Below are positions 1 through 16,325 of a stretch of 64,000 nt of DNA, piece by piece (the first letter of the stretch is position 1; every line of letters begins with the position of its first letter). The stretch is taken from positions 558,001 through 622,000 of the forward strand of contig JAPTOF010000026.1 of assembly GCA_028554755.1 (NCBI GenBank), read 5' to 3'. This DNA comes from Cordia subcordata (Eukaryota > Streptophyta > Magnoliopsida > Boraginales > Cordiaceae). The notes below the pieces were generated by a model, which was given only the letters and a program-made list of their open reading frames with translations, did no database searches and was not told the origin of the DNA. The position numbers were made by a program, and so were the translations under genes.

Positions 1-809
1 TTATTGTATTAGTTTCATGTCAGTACTTATGTGTCACTCCATATTCTTTTATTAGTTTATGCATTAGTGTATTCTTTATTATATTTTTTATTATTTTTTG
101 TTTATCAAAAATATGAATCTTATTATAATTTTCATTTGTGAATTTCAAAAGATTGATGACAAGTTTTGTTCTCTAGTATTAAGAAAATATGAACATGACT
201 AAATTTATCTTTCTCATTAAAAACAAATTAACCATTTTTAGTTCTACTCTAATAAGCAAAACTCAATTTTTAATAATTTGTATTTCATATTTCATATTTT
301 TTTAACATCTATATTATTTATTGTAAATTTTAAATTAGTCAATGAATTATAAATTGATTTCACAAAAATAATAACAAAAGCTATTATTGTGAAAGTGAAA
401 AAGGGAAGAACAAGGCTTGAGCAGCCATTCAAACAACAAGGGAGACAAATGTAAATAGGATGAAAGTAAAAGATTTGAAGAAAAAGGAAAGAGGAAGGAG
501 GAAAACAAGATTTGAGGTGGCCTTTCAAATAATAAGAGAGATAAATGTAAATAGTTTTGCTTAAAACATCATGGTATTATGAGCAAAGTTATTCAATTTA
601 TACGATACACATTGAAGATAACACAAATTATATTGTACACCTTAAGTATATGCACAACTTGAGCATGGTGCTCCTTTATTTCTACTGCTTTGAAAAGAAA
701 ATCTAAGCATATTTGATGATAGTTTATCTCGCTATTTCTCTTTCCTCTCTATCTCCACCACTTGCTTTCTTCTCAACTGTAGCACAAAGTTCTCTCTCTT
801 AATTATAAC
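1..809. other. AT-rich intergenic DNA
   Basis: I see no gene here. The open frames are short, low in complexity and match no family I know. The stretch is A/T-rich with scattered homopurine and homopyrimidine runs. Confidence 0.6.
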
Positions 810-1045
810 AAATTTGTGTATGTATTTATATGTATACGAATTAGGTGTATATGTGTTTGTTGTTATATATGTATATAGGTGTATATGTATACATTTTATT
901 GCTATACATTTTATTGCTATATATATGTGTGTGTGTGTGTGTGTGTATATAGGTGTATATGTATACATTTTATTGCTATATATTTATGTATATGCGTGTG
1001 CGTGTTTATACAACGCGCGCACGCACATGCATATACAGTCTATGT
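810..1045. repeat. Compound TATG/TG microsatellite with a ~75-bp internal duplication
   Basis: Alternating pyrimidine-purine DNA made of TATG, TG and TA words. A block reading roughly GTATATAGGTGTATATG followed by TACATTTTATTGCTATA occurs near 869-920 and again near 943-980, with a (TG)n run between. The open frames through it (Tyr/Cys/Val-rich) are by-products of the repeat. Confidence 0.8.
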
Positions 1046-1084
1046 GAATAAAAGACAATAAGAACAATAATGTGATGTCTATTC

Positions 1085-1600
1085 TTTGAGATTTGGGAAT
1101 TTACAATTCATAAATTATAAAGATAATATTCACAATAAACAAATTGTGAACATACCACAAAAGAGTTCAAACATCTCATTTAATATAAGTTGTAAACATA
1201 TCCTAAAAAAGTTATTGTGAACATAATGTATAAGTTGTGAACATACAATGTATAGATAGTAAAAGAGTTGTGGATGTTCATTTCTAATATTTTGTAAATA
1301 TATAATGTAATATATGTGAACATATAATATAAGTTTTATGAGCATATAATATAAACATTATGAATATAAAATTAATACTTGTGGATATATAGCAAACTTG
1401 TGATTATAACTTGTTAATGAACATATAGCGTAAAACTTTTTGACACATAGTAAGAGTCGTGAATAATTAAAAACTTATGAACATATCATAACAAATTATA
1501 GTAATGAAAACTAATAAACATAAAGTATAAAAGTCGTGAATATATAGTATAAAGGTTTTAAATAACTGGAGCTTATGATAAGAGTTGTAAATATAAAAAA
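1085..1600. repeat. Degenerate short repeat around a GTGAACAT core
   Basis: The words TTGTGAACATA, AGTTGTGAACAT, TATGTGAACATATAATAT and relatives recur every 20-35 bases from about 1140 to 1590, with point changes and slippage between copies. No coding potential is visible. This looks like an old decayed minisatellite. Confidence 0.55.
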
Positions 1601-2940
1601 TTATTTGTTTAACTAGCGAACATGCTGCCTCAAAGGGGTCCTAGATCTAATTGAAGAAAGCGACTCTCCGTTTTTCTCTAGTCTGGTACAAAGATAAACT
1701 CTAGAATGGCCAAAGGGAAGCAGGTCGATGTGCGTATAGAGGTTAAGGAGGGTGGACTCTAGCTAAGGAGACTTGAGGACTCTATAGTAAAGGTTCGGGG
1801 ACATAAATTTAGGTGATGGAGTAACTTGCAAATTGGCTTTTCCAGCATACCCACATCAAAGATTTTTGGATGAGCGTCATGAAATACTTTTATCTATTAT
1901 ATCTGGAGAGACTGTAACCTATATATTATCTCTAAATATAGTCCGAAAGGTAGCTAACTTGTTGATTTCTTTATGTGCCACCATTTAATCTGCTATCTCT
2001 ATCAACAAATACAACTATAGTTAATTGTAGTTGAGTAATTTAAAAAAATAAAAAATCTAACATAAATTGTCTAATATTAATGGAGGGTTATATTAGGAAA
2101 AACAAAGCAAAATTCATATTATTAGAGGGTTATAAAACGAAGAAAACTAAAAAAATTTCATATTATGAAGGCGCATATTATGATTAAAATAAATAAGGGA
2201 TAACTCAAATGAATGAAACTACTTTTCCCGAGAGTAATGACCAAGGTCTGAATCACATAGGAGATGCGAATGGGGGATCGGGAAGAATTTGTTGTATTTC
2301 CTTGTGATCAGATAGCTACATAAGATATGCTACAAAGATAACAGTAATTTAATAATTATTATTTGCAAATATTATGTCTTGATGCTTATACGTGCAACAT
2401 ACAGGATTTGGATGATTCTAAACTTAAAATTATTTTTTAAAAACAAAATTAGTCATCTTGTTAGATCTAGCTTTATAAATAATTGTTCTAGATGTTCCTG
2501 AAAGCGTCTTCTTCGAAGAAGCACGGACCCTTGAACCCAAATCATAGGTAATTATATAGATATGTACGTATGTGTGTGTGTGTGTGTGCGTGCGTGTATG
2601 TTCAATTGATATAGATATTGGTCTATCAAGCTATCCATTACATATATCTCCTTTTTCTCTATTTGGCTTGGCTAGCAAACTTGAAGAATTGAGCAGATAA
2701 GCAGTAATCAGCACATGCCAAGAAGAACAATTACTTAGAATCTCATGTAATAACATAGATCAGTTTGAATCCTCAATCGGTAAATAAGAAAAGTTGACAG
2801 AACGCACGAATAATATAAATATGAGTGCATCAAATTAAGCTGGTAATTTACGAACTTTTTTTAAAAAAATTTTCTTAAACAAAGAAAAAATAAAAGAATA
2901 CAGCTAATTATATAATTGGCACATGGCGTAGCAATCTTTT

Positions 2941-2945
<5 letters not shown>
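1601..2945. other. Intergenic DNA, no gene recognised
   Basis: A slightly more GC-balanced patch (about 1620-1830 and 2220-2290) has no open frame of note. A (TG)n run with GCG interruptions lies at about 2571-2597. I recognise nothing else. Confidence 0.5.

Positions 2946-3002
<57 letters not shown>
2946..3002. repeat. (ATA)n trinucleotide microsatellite
   Basis: An almost perfect run of about 18 ATA/AAT units. It would be a length-variable marker. Confidence 0.95.
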
Positions 3003-3996
3003 TAATTTTCTCAGAATGTCAAAATAGAAGTAAACCTATTTTTATAGACTGAAGATAATATTCGATTTGGGTCATATTGACTCGAGACACGGGGGATATG
3101 TCTATTTTTAATGGTGGAGCTTTATAATGTGGAGGACCAGGTCCATACAACAACCATTTGAAAACTGGCAAACGACTTTAAGAAAAATTGACTTTCAACT
3201 CATCTTCACAAGTCAAATCTTTGATAAAAATCGCAAGATATTTTGTGGGGGGTTTGTGGGAGGACATGTCTGACCAAAGTCAAAAGATGTGACGAAAAAT
3301 AAATAAATAAAAGAATCCCCAAACTCAGAAGATGTGGATTGTATAGCAAACCCTTCAAGTTAATCTCTTATTATTATTTATCTTCTCTTCTCAATGGTAA
3401 CATATATGCCTACATTAGTGCAATTAGTTTATAATTTTGTTACAAGTAAATGAGTAATTCATACGTGTGCATGTATAACATTTACAGAAACTAGGTAACG
3501 TTTGGGAGTGTGTTTGGTGGCGTATGTGTGCGGGATTCTGTGTGTACCTGATTTGTGAGGCCACTAGCAGTTTTATTAATATTGAAATTGAGGCCGTCTC
3601 ATAAGTTTTTACGGACCAAGTCAAGAAAAGTATACAATATATGGAAAAGAACACGACTCTCATTCAAGAATTTAAGCGGATGATGAGACAATTAAGATTT
3701 TGAATTTCACATACCTATAAAAAAAAAAAAAAAGAGTCAATAAATGTGTAGATTCATTAGTTATTTCTAAAATGACGCTTCCTTTAACAGTTCATATTCT
3801 TGAAAATTCGCCAAATGAGTTAAGATATTTCTTGGGAAAAGGTGCTAGAAGGATCTCGCCAGCCAAGATGATCACTACTAATTGTCGGCATTGCCTCCTT
3901 AAAAGGAAAAAGGAAAAGAAAATGAGGGGAGAAACTGGAAAAAAGAAAAGCTTTTTCTCCCCGTTCTTTTGGTCAATTGACAAAAGGACGGCTTAC
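3003..3996. other. Intergenic DNA, no gene recognised
   Basis: The only longer frames (about 3424-3663 and 3772-3999) are short, unlike any family I know, and carry no start or splice context worth calling. A 13-base A run lies near 3721. Confidence 0.5.
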
Positions 3997-3999
3997 TAA

Positions 4000-4225
4000 G
4001 GGCTCATTTGGATTGATTTTTTTAAAAAAAAAATTTTAACAATTTTTAAAAAATAATTTTTTTAAAAAAACTAAAAATTTTAATTTTTAAAAAAAATTGT
4101 ATTTAAACTTTTTCTAGAGTTTCAACTTTTTGAAAGTCAAATTATATAGTTATTGCAAATTTAATGTAACTTTTTTAAGAAAAAAAATATTTTTTTTTTC
4201 AAAAAAAACCAATCCAAACATGCCC
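4000..4225. mobile_element. Tourist-like MITE, copy 1 (226 bp)
   Basis: Terminal inverted repeats begin GGGCTCATTTGGATTG and end CAATCCAAACATGCCC. The element is flanked on both sides by TAA (3997-3999 and 4226-4228), a TWA-type 3-bp target duplication as left by PIF/Harbinger transposases. The interior is T- and A-rich and non-coding. Related copies lie at 17704-17940, 24847-25083 and 57750-57974. Confidence 0.85.
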
Positions 4226-4784
4226 TAAGACGATTATAACAGATAGTAATAGCCAAAAACTGGTACCTCCTTCTACTTTCATTTATTAAACATAAAAAAG
4301 AAACCAACATCTTTGAACTTCAATTGAAGCAAGCCTCGGAACCTTATTTGGCCATTCTTGGTGCGGGGAACACACGAAAGACATGAAATGAAAGATAGGA
4401 GGGGCGGTGCCTTAAAAACAAAGGTCAAATTTCTTCCAATATAAGGCAAGCAGTGAGGCTGCTGCATTCTTTTCAAACTCCATACATGCATATGTAAAAT
4501 AGCCAAAATTTTCAGATTTAGCAACACTTGAATCCATGTCATGAATGCACAAAAATATTAGAAACCAACTTTGTGGACCAAAAAGATTGGATGCTACCAA
4601 CAGTTAGTTAATTTCAACAGGAGTCAGAAAATAGAAGCCACCTAGCAGGTGTGAATTAGAGGAGGAGCACAAACAGACAAGACCCTACAAGGTTCTAGGA
4701 TTTTTTTTTTAACCAGAATAAGGGCCCCTTCAAATCAGCACAAAATTAGATATACATTGGACAAGTTGATCTAAAATCATTTCT

Positions 4785-10114
<5,330 letters not shown>

Positions 10115-10590
10115 CTCTCTCTTTCTCTTTCTCAATCTCAATCTCTGTCTCAATGAATCTTGATTTCTTTTCTAAGTTTGGGTTGTGAAGAAGAAGAAGA
10201 AGCACCAAGGACTTTCACCCCTTTTTTTTTAATTCCTTTTCTTCTTTTTTCTTTTTTCTTTTTTCTTTTTTTTTTCCCCTTTTTCTCCTTTGCACTACTA
10301 GATTTTCTATGCCTAGATTCGCTCCATTTCTTCCCCACCCCGCCCTCCTCCCCCGCCCCCCCCCCCCTTTATTGTTTATTTTATGTGTGCGGCCTCTTTG
10401 GCTTAAAACGTGGAATTTCTTTTCTTTCTTCTTTTTTTTTTGTCCCTTTTTAATTTTTCCTTTCTTCTTTTTTCATTGCTCACCTATATCATATGGGAAA
10501 AAAAAATTTTATTACGATGTAATTACTCTTCTTTTCCTTGTTTTTTCCTTTTTGTGATAAGGAGGCAAAGTCATGTTACCAAAACCATAA
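10115..10590 (-). promoter_or_regulatory. CDPK 5' leader and proximal upstream DNA
   Basis: Directly upstream of the CDPK start the minus strand is a purine-rich (GA/GAAA) leader from about 10115 to 10300, typical of plant 5' UTRs. A poly-C tract lies near 10348-10368. No TATA box can be assigned with confidence. Element 1 begins at 10591, so the native upstream region is cut to under 500 bp before retrotransposon sequence starts. Confidence 0.45.
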
Positions 10591-11106
10591 TGTCACGCCC
10601 TTGGCCTACTCCAAGCGCAGCGTGTGGCACTTAGACACTTTTCTCAAGCAAAAGTGGCTAAGTCAGCCTGAAAAAACCACGAACAAAGGAAATTTGCAAG
10701 ATAAAGAGTAAAGCAGCGGAATAAAGAGATAAGAGAAATGCTTTCTATTGCTCTCAAACTTTTCTGTGTGTCCTTTACAAATGAAAAGCTAGGCTATTTA
10801 TACATGTTCTCTAGCAAATGAATGGCTATGATCATCTTAATCTAACGGCTAGCATGATCTTCTAGAATCCTCTACATCAATTAAGGGATTTTGAAATTCA
10901 ATCAGGAGATTCTATAATCTATTATAACAGAATATCGCATAATTAAGGGGATTGAGTATAATTCAAAATCCCTACCATATTTGTTCCTATCTATAGAACC
11001 TTCTAGATGTTCCAGGAATGGAAAGTGACATGTGTGCCTCCTTGTGAGCCTCGTCATCTTCACCAAGTGGCGGCCTACATGGCACCTGCATTGTCGGGGT
11101 GTGACA
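10591..11106 (-). repeat. Element 1 3' LTR (516 bp)
   Basis: Bounded by TGTCAC and GTGACA. A TATAAATAG box lies on the minus strand at 10794-10802, at the same place as in the partner LTR, so transcription runs leftwards. This copy keeps more CpG sites than the right-hand LTR. Confidence 0.9.
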
Positions 11107-11442
11107 TTCTCCCCCACCTATTCCTGCGAACGTCCTCGTCACGTTCCCTTCATAGTATCCTTCAATCTCCTTTGCAAATTGCCACATGGAGTCTGCTGGT
11201 TCCCAACTTGCCTCACTTGATGGCAAGCCCTTCCAATGTATCAAGTACTCGCGTCGGGGAGGGACTCCTCTCTTGTGAATCATGCGGTCACTTGCCTCAC
11301 TTGATGGCAAGCCCTTCCAATGTATCAAGTACTCGCGTCGGGGAGGGACTCCTCTCTTGTGAATCATGCGGTCGGCTTCTATGAGGTCAATCTCCTTATC
11401 ATAAGAGTCTACCATGGCCGTTGGTGCTTTTTTGAATTCTCC
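10987..11442 (-). pseudogene. Element 1 chromodomain tail, separated by an in-frame stop
   Basis: This frame continues directly from the 1324-residue polyprotein after a TGA at 11443-11445. It carries a chromodomain core (EYLIHWKGLPSSEASWEP) of the kind that guides chromovirus integrases to heterochromatin. Before it finishes, a 28-residue piece (DRMIHKRG...SSEAS) is repeated in frame by an 84-bp direct duplication (about 11206-11373), which inserts a second copy of half the fold. The frame then runs into the LTR and ends at 10987. The domain is probably not functional, because of both the stop and the duplication. Confidence 0.85.
11107..11119 (-). other. Element 1 polypurine tract
   Basis: On the minus strand this reads AGGTGGGGGAGAA directly before the 3' LTR, the usual position of the plus-strand primer for reverse transcription. 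Confidence 0.8.
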
Positions 11443-14400
11443 TCAGCTTGGATCTTCCTTGTCTTCATGGTATGGTTTTAACATGCTTACATGGTATACC
11501 GGATGGATCTTCAGCTTTGGAGGTAGGTCTAATTTGTAAAAAACGTCACCAACTTTGTTGATCACCTCATAAGGCCCTTCATATTTGCGGATGAGTCCTT
11601 TATGCACCTTCCGAAACACCTTGAATTGTTGTGGTAGGAGCTTCATCATGACCTTGTCTCCAATTTGAAAGGAGACATTCCTTCTTCCTCTGTCAACCCA
11701 CTTTTTCATCTTTTTAGCTGCTTTGTCAAGATAGGCCCTTGTCAAATCAGCTTGTTCCTTCCATCCCCTAGCTATTTGATAGGCCGAGGGGCTACTTCCC
11801 TTATAGGTGGACTCCAGTGTAATGGTGTGTAGGGCAAGGGGTTGACTTTTGCCAGTTGCCTCACTCCCTTGGAGATTGTAGGAAAATTGGGCCACATCAA
11901 GTAACTTTACCCAATCCTTCTGATTGGCCCCCACAAAGTGCCTCAGATATAGTTCTAACAAGGCATTCACCCTTTCGATTTGCCCATCAGTTTGAGGGTG
12001 AAAACTTGTTGAGTAGTGCAGATCCGACCCCAAGAGTTTAAAGAGTTCAGACCATAACTTACCAGTAAACCTTGGGTCACGATCGGAAATAATGTGTCGT
12101 GGGAGTCCCCAGTATTTTACCACATGTTTGAATAAGAGGTTGGCTGTTTGTTCAGCTGTACAATCAGCTGGGCTAGGTATAAATGTGGCATATTTCGAGA
12201 ATTTGTCCACAACTACAATGATACTCTCACACCTTTCTGATGTTGGCAAGGCACTTATAAAGTCCATAGTCACCATCTCCCATGGTTTCTCTGGTATAGG
12301 AAGGGGTTGAAACAATCCTCCAGGGGCTTGATTGTCAACCTTATCTTGTTGACAGATCAAACATGTTTTCACATATGACTCAATATCATCCCTCATATGC
12401 GCCGAGTATGCGCTTCCAATAGAGCTCTCAGACGAATCGCCCGGGTGACCAGCCCATTTTGAGTCATGGCATTCTTTCATCAAGTCTCTTCGTAGATTCC
12501 CCCACCTAGGGACATAAATGCGGTGCCCCTTGGTGTACAGCATGCCGTCTTTCTCCCAAAATTGTCTTGCTTTTCCTTTCCTGGCAAGGTTGAGTAGACT
12601 ACTAGCAATGGGATCTTGAGACATACCTCCCTTGATCTTGTCAACCAAGGTATCATCTTTCTTCAGGTGATGGAGTTCTGCTTTACGGCTCAAGGTGTCG
12701 ACCACCAAGTTGGCTTTCCCGGGCTTGTACTCCAACTTGTAGTCAAATTCTGCAAGGAACTCTTGCCACCTTGCTTGCTTTGGAGTTAGTTTCTTTTGGG
12801 TTTCGAAGTAACTCGTAGCAACATTATCTGTCTTGACCACGAATGTGGATCCCAACAAATAATGGCGCCACACCCTTAGGCAATGGATAATGGCTGTTAT
12901 TTCTTTCTCTTGCACCGTGTATCTTCTTTCGGTGTCATTGAGCTTCCGACTCTCATAGGCAATTGGGTGGCGATCCTGAATGAGGATGCCTCTAATGGCA
13001 AATTCGGAGGCATCTGTGTGTACCTCATATGGCTTCTCAGGGTCGGCTAGGCTCATGACAGGCTCACTGGCAACTACATTCTTTAACTCTTCAAAAGCAC
13101 CTTGGCAGTTCTTACACCATTCCCAAGAAGTGTTTTTCTTGAGGAGCTCAGTAAGTGGAGTCGCCCTCTTTGAGTAGTCAAGGATGAACCGCCTGTAATA
13201 GTTCACCAACCCAAGGAAAGACCGTAATTCACTTACTTTGGTTGGTGCTTCCCAGTCCATGATAGCTTGAATTTTCTTTGGGTCCATTTTTTGTTTTCCA
13301 TTCTCGATGATATGACCAAGAAAATGGACTCTTTGTTGAGCAAAAGAGCACTTTTCTTTCTTTACATACAATTCGTTGTCCTTCAACACCTTGAGAATGG
13401 TGCGTAGGTGGTTGGCATGCTCTTCTAGTGTTTGACTATATATCACAATGTCATCCAAATATACCACCACGAACCGATCCAGGTAAGGGTGAAAAATCTT
13501 ATTCATCAAAGTGCAAAAGGTCGTCGGGGCATTAGTGAGACCAAACGGCATAACCAAATATTCAAATGATCCATACCTTGTTATGCACGTCGTCTTTGGT
13601 TCATCCCCCACAGCAATCCTCACTTGATGGTACCCCGAACGAAGGTCAAGTTTGGTGAAAAGTTTTGCACTACCCAACTGATCAAACAAGTCTGCTATCA
13701 GAGGAATGGGGTACTTATTCTTTACCGTGACCTTGTTGAGGGCACGATAATCTGCATATAGGCGAGTGAGCCATCTTGCTTCTTTTGAAATAACACCGCG
13801 CACCATAGGGAGCTTTGGAGGGTCGAATGAATCCGCATCGAGCAACTCCTTGAGTTGCTTCTTTAATTCTTCTAGTTCTGGAGGAGCCATTCGGTAAGGT
13901 GCTTTGGCAGGTGGTCTGGCACCAGGAATTAATTCAATCTCGTGGTCCACCTCTCTCCTAGGTGGTAGTTTCTTTGGCAACTCAAATGGCATAACATCTA
14001 CGAACTCCCGGAGGACTTTAGCAATTTCCATGGGCACTTCTCCTGGCACTAGTTCATCCACGTCCTCCTTCATGGTTGCTAAATAGGTTGCCTCTCCATG
14101 CCGTAGACCTTTATCAACTTGTATGGCTGACAATAGTCTCGTTTCCGGCCTCACTTGAACTTTGGCTGGTACCATACATGGGGTCTTCTCCTCCATGAGT
14201 ACAATTTGTTCAAGGTGTGGTATGGGGATGGCCTTGGCTCTTCTAAAGAATTCCATGCCAAGGACGACCTTGAAGTCATCCATAGGTACCACCGTGAAGT
14301 TCACGTCTCCCTGCCATGTGCCCAAAGTTAACGAGACATTCTTGGCAATACCTGACAAAGGTCGAGGGACAGAATTGACTATCTTGAGGGATCCTTGGGA

Positions 14401-15417
14401 CTTGGTGATGATAAGTCCCAACCTTTTGGCTTCATATTCTGCCATGAAGTTATGGGAAGCTCCGGTATCCAACATGGCCATGGTGGTCTTGTCATGAATC
14501 ATCACTTCTACATACATCAAGCCGCCTTTGGGCAACGTCGTCGTGGCTGGCTTGACATTTAAGGCATTGAGCAATTGTAAGGAACTCATGTGTGCCTCGG
14601 TCGCCCTCTCATGTTCCTCCAATAATGAGTTGAGGGTCTGTCTCTTAGGGCATTCCCGCCACACATGTGGTCCTGCACAAAAGTAACAGCTGAAGGGCTT
14701 CTTCTCTTTCTTCCTATCCTGGTTGGAAGAGGACTTCTCTTGTCCTTTGGGATTTTTGTCTCCCCCACCTTTGCCCTTAAAATCGTTCCTGGATTTGTTG
14801 GAGGAGTCGTTCCTTGTCTTGAATTCTAGTAAGGATTCGGCTATGGCCACAGCTTTAGCAAAGGTTTTTGGCCTTCTCATCCTAACTTCTTGTTGGGCCC
14901 ATGGCTGCAAACCCTTAACAAAGTCATACATGTGATCATAACCTGGCTTGTTACGCACCTGAAGTTTAAGGGAAACATATTCTTTGACATAATCATGGAT
15001 GGTCCCTGTGTGCTTCAGGACTCTAAGCTTGTCACGAGCATCCCATTCTGCTTCCTCTGGATAAAATTGGGCATATACCTCCTCCTTAAACATAGCCCAC
15101 GTGGGTAAGTCTTTGTTTGCCTCCTTGAGTCCTTGGTGCTTCATGCGCCACCATAAAGCTACATCCTCAATGAAGTAGAGTGTTGCCGTCTTGACACGAC
15201 TTGTGTCGTCCTCCAACCCCATTGCCTCGAAATATTGCTCAACCTGCCAAAAGAAGTTGTCCACCTCCTTGGATTCACGCTTCCCACTATAGGAACTGGG
15301 TCTTGGCATATCCACCTTTGGTGCATGGCGATAGGTTGTTGTGCCATGGGCTATTGCCTCTCTGCACATAGCCCAATCCTTCTTCATCTCTTCAAGGATC
15401 TTGTCTTGTTCAGCCAT
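11443..15417 (-). CDS. Element 1 gag-pol polyprotein, main open part (1324 aa)
   Basis: Order of parts: gag (about 30-260) with a zinc knuckle of form CX2CX3HX4C at 244-256; protease with DTGASHNF at 317-324; reverse transcriptase with LDLRSGYHQ near 590 and the YLDD centre at 653-656; RNase H starting near HTDASE; integrase with an HH-CC zinc finger and the catalytic stretch from [10 protein letters not shown] to [10 protein letters not shown]. The first Met here is not the original start: the same frame extends upstream to 15750 through two stops (15424-15426 and 15565-15567). Two segments look out of frame inside an otherwise good frame: residues about 531-553 in RT, and the stretch between the HH and CC of the integrase finger. 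The product is probably inactive. Confidence 0.92.
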   Translation of the reverse strand: MAEQDKILEEMKKDWAMCREAIAHGTTTYRHAPKVDMPRPSSYSGKRESKEVDNFFWQVEQYFEAMGLEDDTSRVKTATLYFIEDVALWWRMKHQGLKEANKDLPTWAMFKEEVYAQFYPEEAEWDARDKLRVLKHTGTIHDYVKEYVSLKLQVRNKPGYDHMYDFVKGLQPWAQQEVRMRRPKTFAKAVAIAESLLEFKTRNDSSNKSRNDFKGKGGGDKNPKGQEKSSSNQDRKKEKKPFSCYFCAGPHVWRECPKRQTLNSLLEEHERATEAHMSSLQLLNALNVKPATTTLPKGGLMYVEVMIHDKTTMAMLDTGASHNFMAEYEAKRLGLIITKSQGSLKIVNSVPRPLSGIAKNVSLTLGTWQGDVNFTVVPMDDFKVVLGMEFFRRAKAIPIPHLEQIVLMEEKTPCMVPAKVQVRPETRLLSAIQVDKGLRHGEATYLATMKEDVDELVPGEVPMEIAKVLREFVDVMPFELPKKLPPRREVDHEIELIPGARPPAKAPYRMAPPELEELKKQLKELLDADSFDPPKLPMVRGVISKEARWLTRLYADYRALNKVTVKNKYPIPLIADLFDQLGSAKLFTKLDLRSGYHQVRIAVGDEPKTTCITRYGSFEYLVMPFGLTNAPTTFCTLMNKIFHPYLDRFVVVYLDDIVIYSQTLEEHANHLRTILKVLKDNELYVKKEKCSFAQQRVHFLGHIIENGKQKMDPKKIQAIMDWEAPTKVSELRSFLGLVNYYRRFILDYSKRATPLTELLKKNTSWEWCKNCQGAFEELKNVVASEPVMSLADPEKPYEVHTDASEFAIRGILIQDRHPIAYESRKLNDTERRYTVQEKEITAIIHCLRVWRHYLLGSTFVVKTDNVATSYFETQKKLTPKQARWQEFLAEFDYKLEYKPGKANLVVDTLSRKAELHHLKKDDTLVDKIKGGMSQDPIASSLLNLARKGKARQFWEKDGMLYTKGHRIYVPRWGNLRRDLMKECHDSKWAGHPGDSSESSIGSAYSAHMRDDIESYVKTCLICQQDKVDNQAPGGLFQPLPIPEKPWEMVTMDFISALPTSERCESIIVVVDKFSKYATFIPSPADCTAEQTANLLFKHVVKYWGLPRHIISDRDPRFTGKLWSELFKLLGSDLHYSTSFHPQTDGQIERVNALLELYLRHFVGANQKDWVKLLDVAQFSYNLQGSEATGKSQPLALHTITLESTYKGSSPSAYQIARGWKEQADLTRAYLDKAAKKMKKWVDRGRRNVSFQIGDKVMMKLLPQQFKVFRKVHKGLIRKYEGPYEVINKVGDVFYKLDLPPKLKIHPVYHVSMLKPYHEDKEDPS

Positions 15418-15750
15418 TCTACCTTATAACCAATCGGCCAGGGTCTCCTTCTCTGTCAACGCTTGTTGAGCCATCACTTTTGCCGTTTGCACATTAGTTT
15501 GAAGCTTTTGGAGCTCTTCCCGTAGGTCCTCCTGACCTAGTGTCTCCTCATCGTAAAACCCAAGCTATTGCATCTTTGTCATGAACTCAGCCAGGGCCTC
15601 TTCCGCTTTTGTCAAACGTGCCTCAAAAGCGACTTGCACATCCCGAGACTTCCCCCTCTTATTGCCTTTGGTTGCTGCAGGTGGTAAGGCTTCCCTTCCC
15701 CTCTCATCATGGCTGACATCAGTGTTTTTCTCAACACCTGAAGAAGACAT
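15418..15750 (-). pseudogene. Element 1 gag N-terminal part with two in-frame stops
   Basis: The frame begins MSSSGVEKN at 15750 and runs in register with the main polyprotein. It carries a heptad-like stretch (VAFEARLTKAEEALAEFM, then REELQKLQTNVQ...) that suggests a coiled coil for gag assembly. A TAG at 15565-15567 and a TAA at 15424-15426 break it. The first part is repeated at 22715-22900 in the second copy of the tandem duplication, stop included. Confidence 0.75.
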
Positions 15751-15792
15751 CCTTCACAGGAGCAAAATCACAAACACCTTGCGTGTAACCTT

Positions 15793-15806
15793 GGCTCTGG
15801 TAACCA
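15793..15806 (-). other. Element 1 primer-binding-like site
   Basis: Two bases inside the 5' LTR the minus strand reads TGGTTACCAGAGCC. This resembles the initiator-Met tRNA primer site (TGGTATCAGAGC) with changes. The same sequence follows the LTR copy at 22959. Confidence 0.6.
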
Positions 15807-15808
15807 CT

Positions 15809-16325
15809 TGTCACGCCCTTGGCCTACCCCAAGCGCAACATGTGGCACTTAGACACTTTTCTCAAGCAAAAGTGGCTAAGTTAGTCTGCAAAAACCACGA
15901 ACAAAGGAAATTTGCAAGATAAAGAGTAAAGCAACGGAATAAAGAGATGAGAGAAATGCTTTCTATTGCTCTCAAACTTTTCTCAGATGTCCTTTACAAA
16001 TGAAAAGCTAGGCTATTTATACATGTTCTCTAGCAAATGAATGGCTATGATCATCTTAATCTAACGGCTAGCACGATCTTCTAGAATCCTCTACATCAAT
16101 TAAGGGATTTTGAAATTCAATCAGGAGATTCTATAATCTATTATAACAGAATATCGCATAATTAAGGGGATTGAGTATAATTCAAAATCCCTACCATATT
16201 TGTTCCTATCTATAAAACCTTCTAGATGTTCCAGGAATGGAAAGTGACATGTATGCCTTCTTGTGAGCCTCGTCATCTTCACCAAGTGGCAGCCTATATG
16301 GCACCTGCATTGTCGGGGTGTGACA
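15809..16325 (-). repeat. Element 1 5' LTR (517 bp)
   Basis: Same ends as the left LTR. TATAAATAG lies on the minus strand at 16013-16021. Many differences from the left LTR are G-to-A or C-to-T, as expected of decay at methylated cytosines. This LTR lies inside the duplicated segment. Confidence 0.9.

Larger units (their letters stand above)
10591..16325 (-). mobile_element. Element 1: Ty3/gypsy chromovirus-type LTR retrotransposon
   Basis: Two LTRs of about 516 bp (TGTCAC...GTGACA) flank a gag-pol region read on the minus strand in the order gag, protease, RT, RNase H, integrase, chromodomain. That order and the C-terminal chromodomain mark the Ty3/gypsy chromovirus clade. A polypurine tract abuts the 3' LTR (11107-11119) and a primer-binding-like site abuts the 5' LTR (about 15793-15806). 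ATAA precedes 10591 and follows 16325, a possible 4-bp target duplication. By eye the LTRs differ by about 15 substitutions, mostly transitions, so insertion is fairly recent. The 5' end is repeated in the tandem duplication at 22669-23473. Confidence 0.92.

Noticed and set aside
814..1061. Tyr/Cys/Val-rich frames resembling membrane peptides
   Set aside because: Encoded by the TATG/TG microsatellite.
11007..11384. 125-codon plus-strand frame with an internal repeat
   Set aside because: Antisense shadow of the chromodomain tail; the repeat is the 84-bp duplication.
15581..15922. 113-codon plus-strand frame, found again at 22731-23072
   Set aside because: Its apparent conservation is due only to the tandem duplication. 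It is antisense to the gag leader and LTR.
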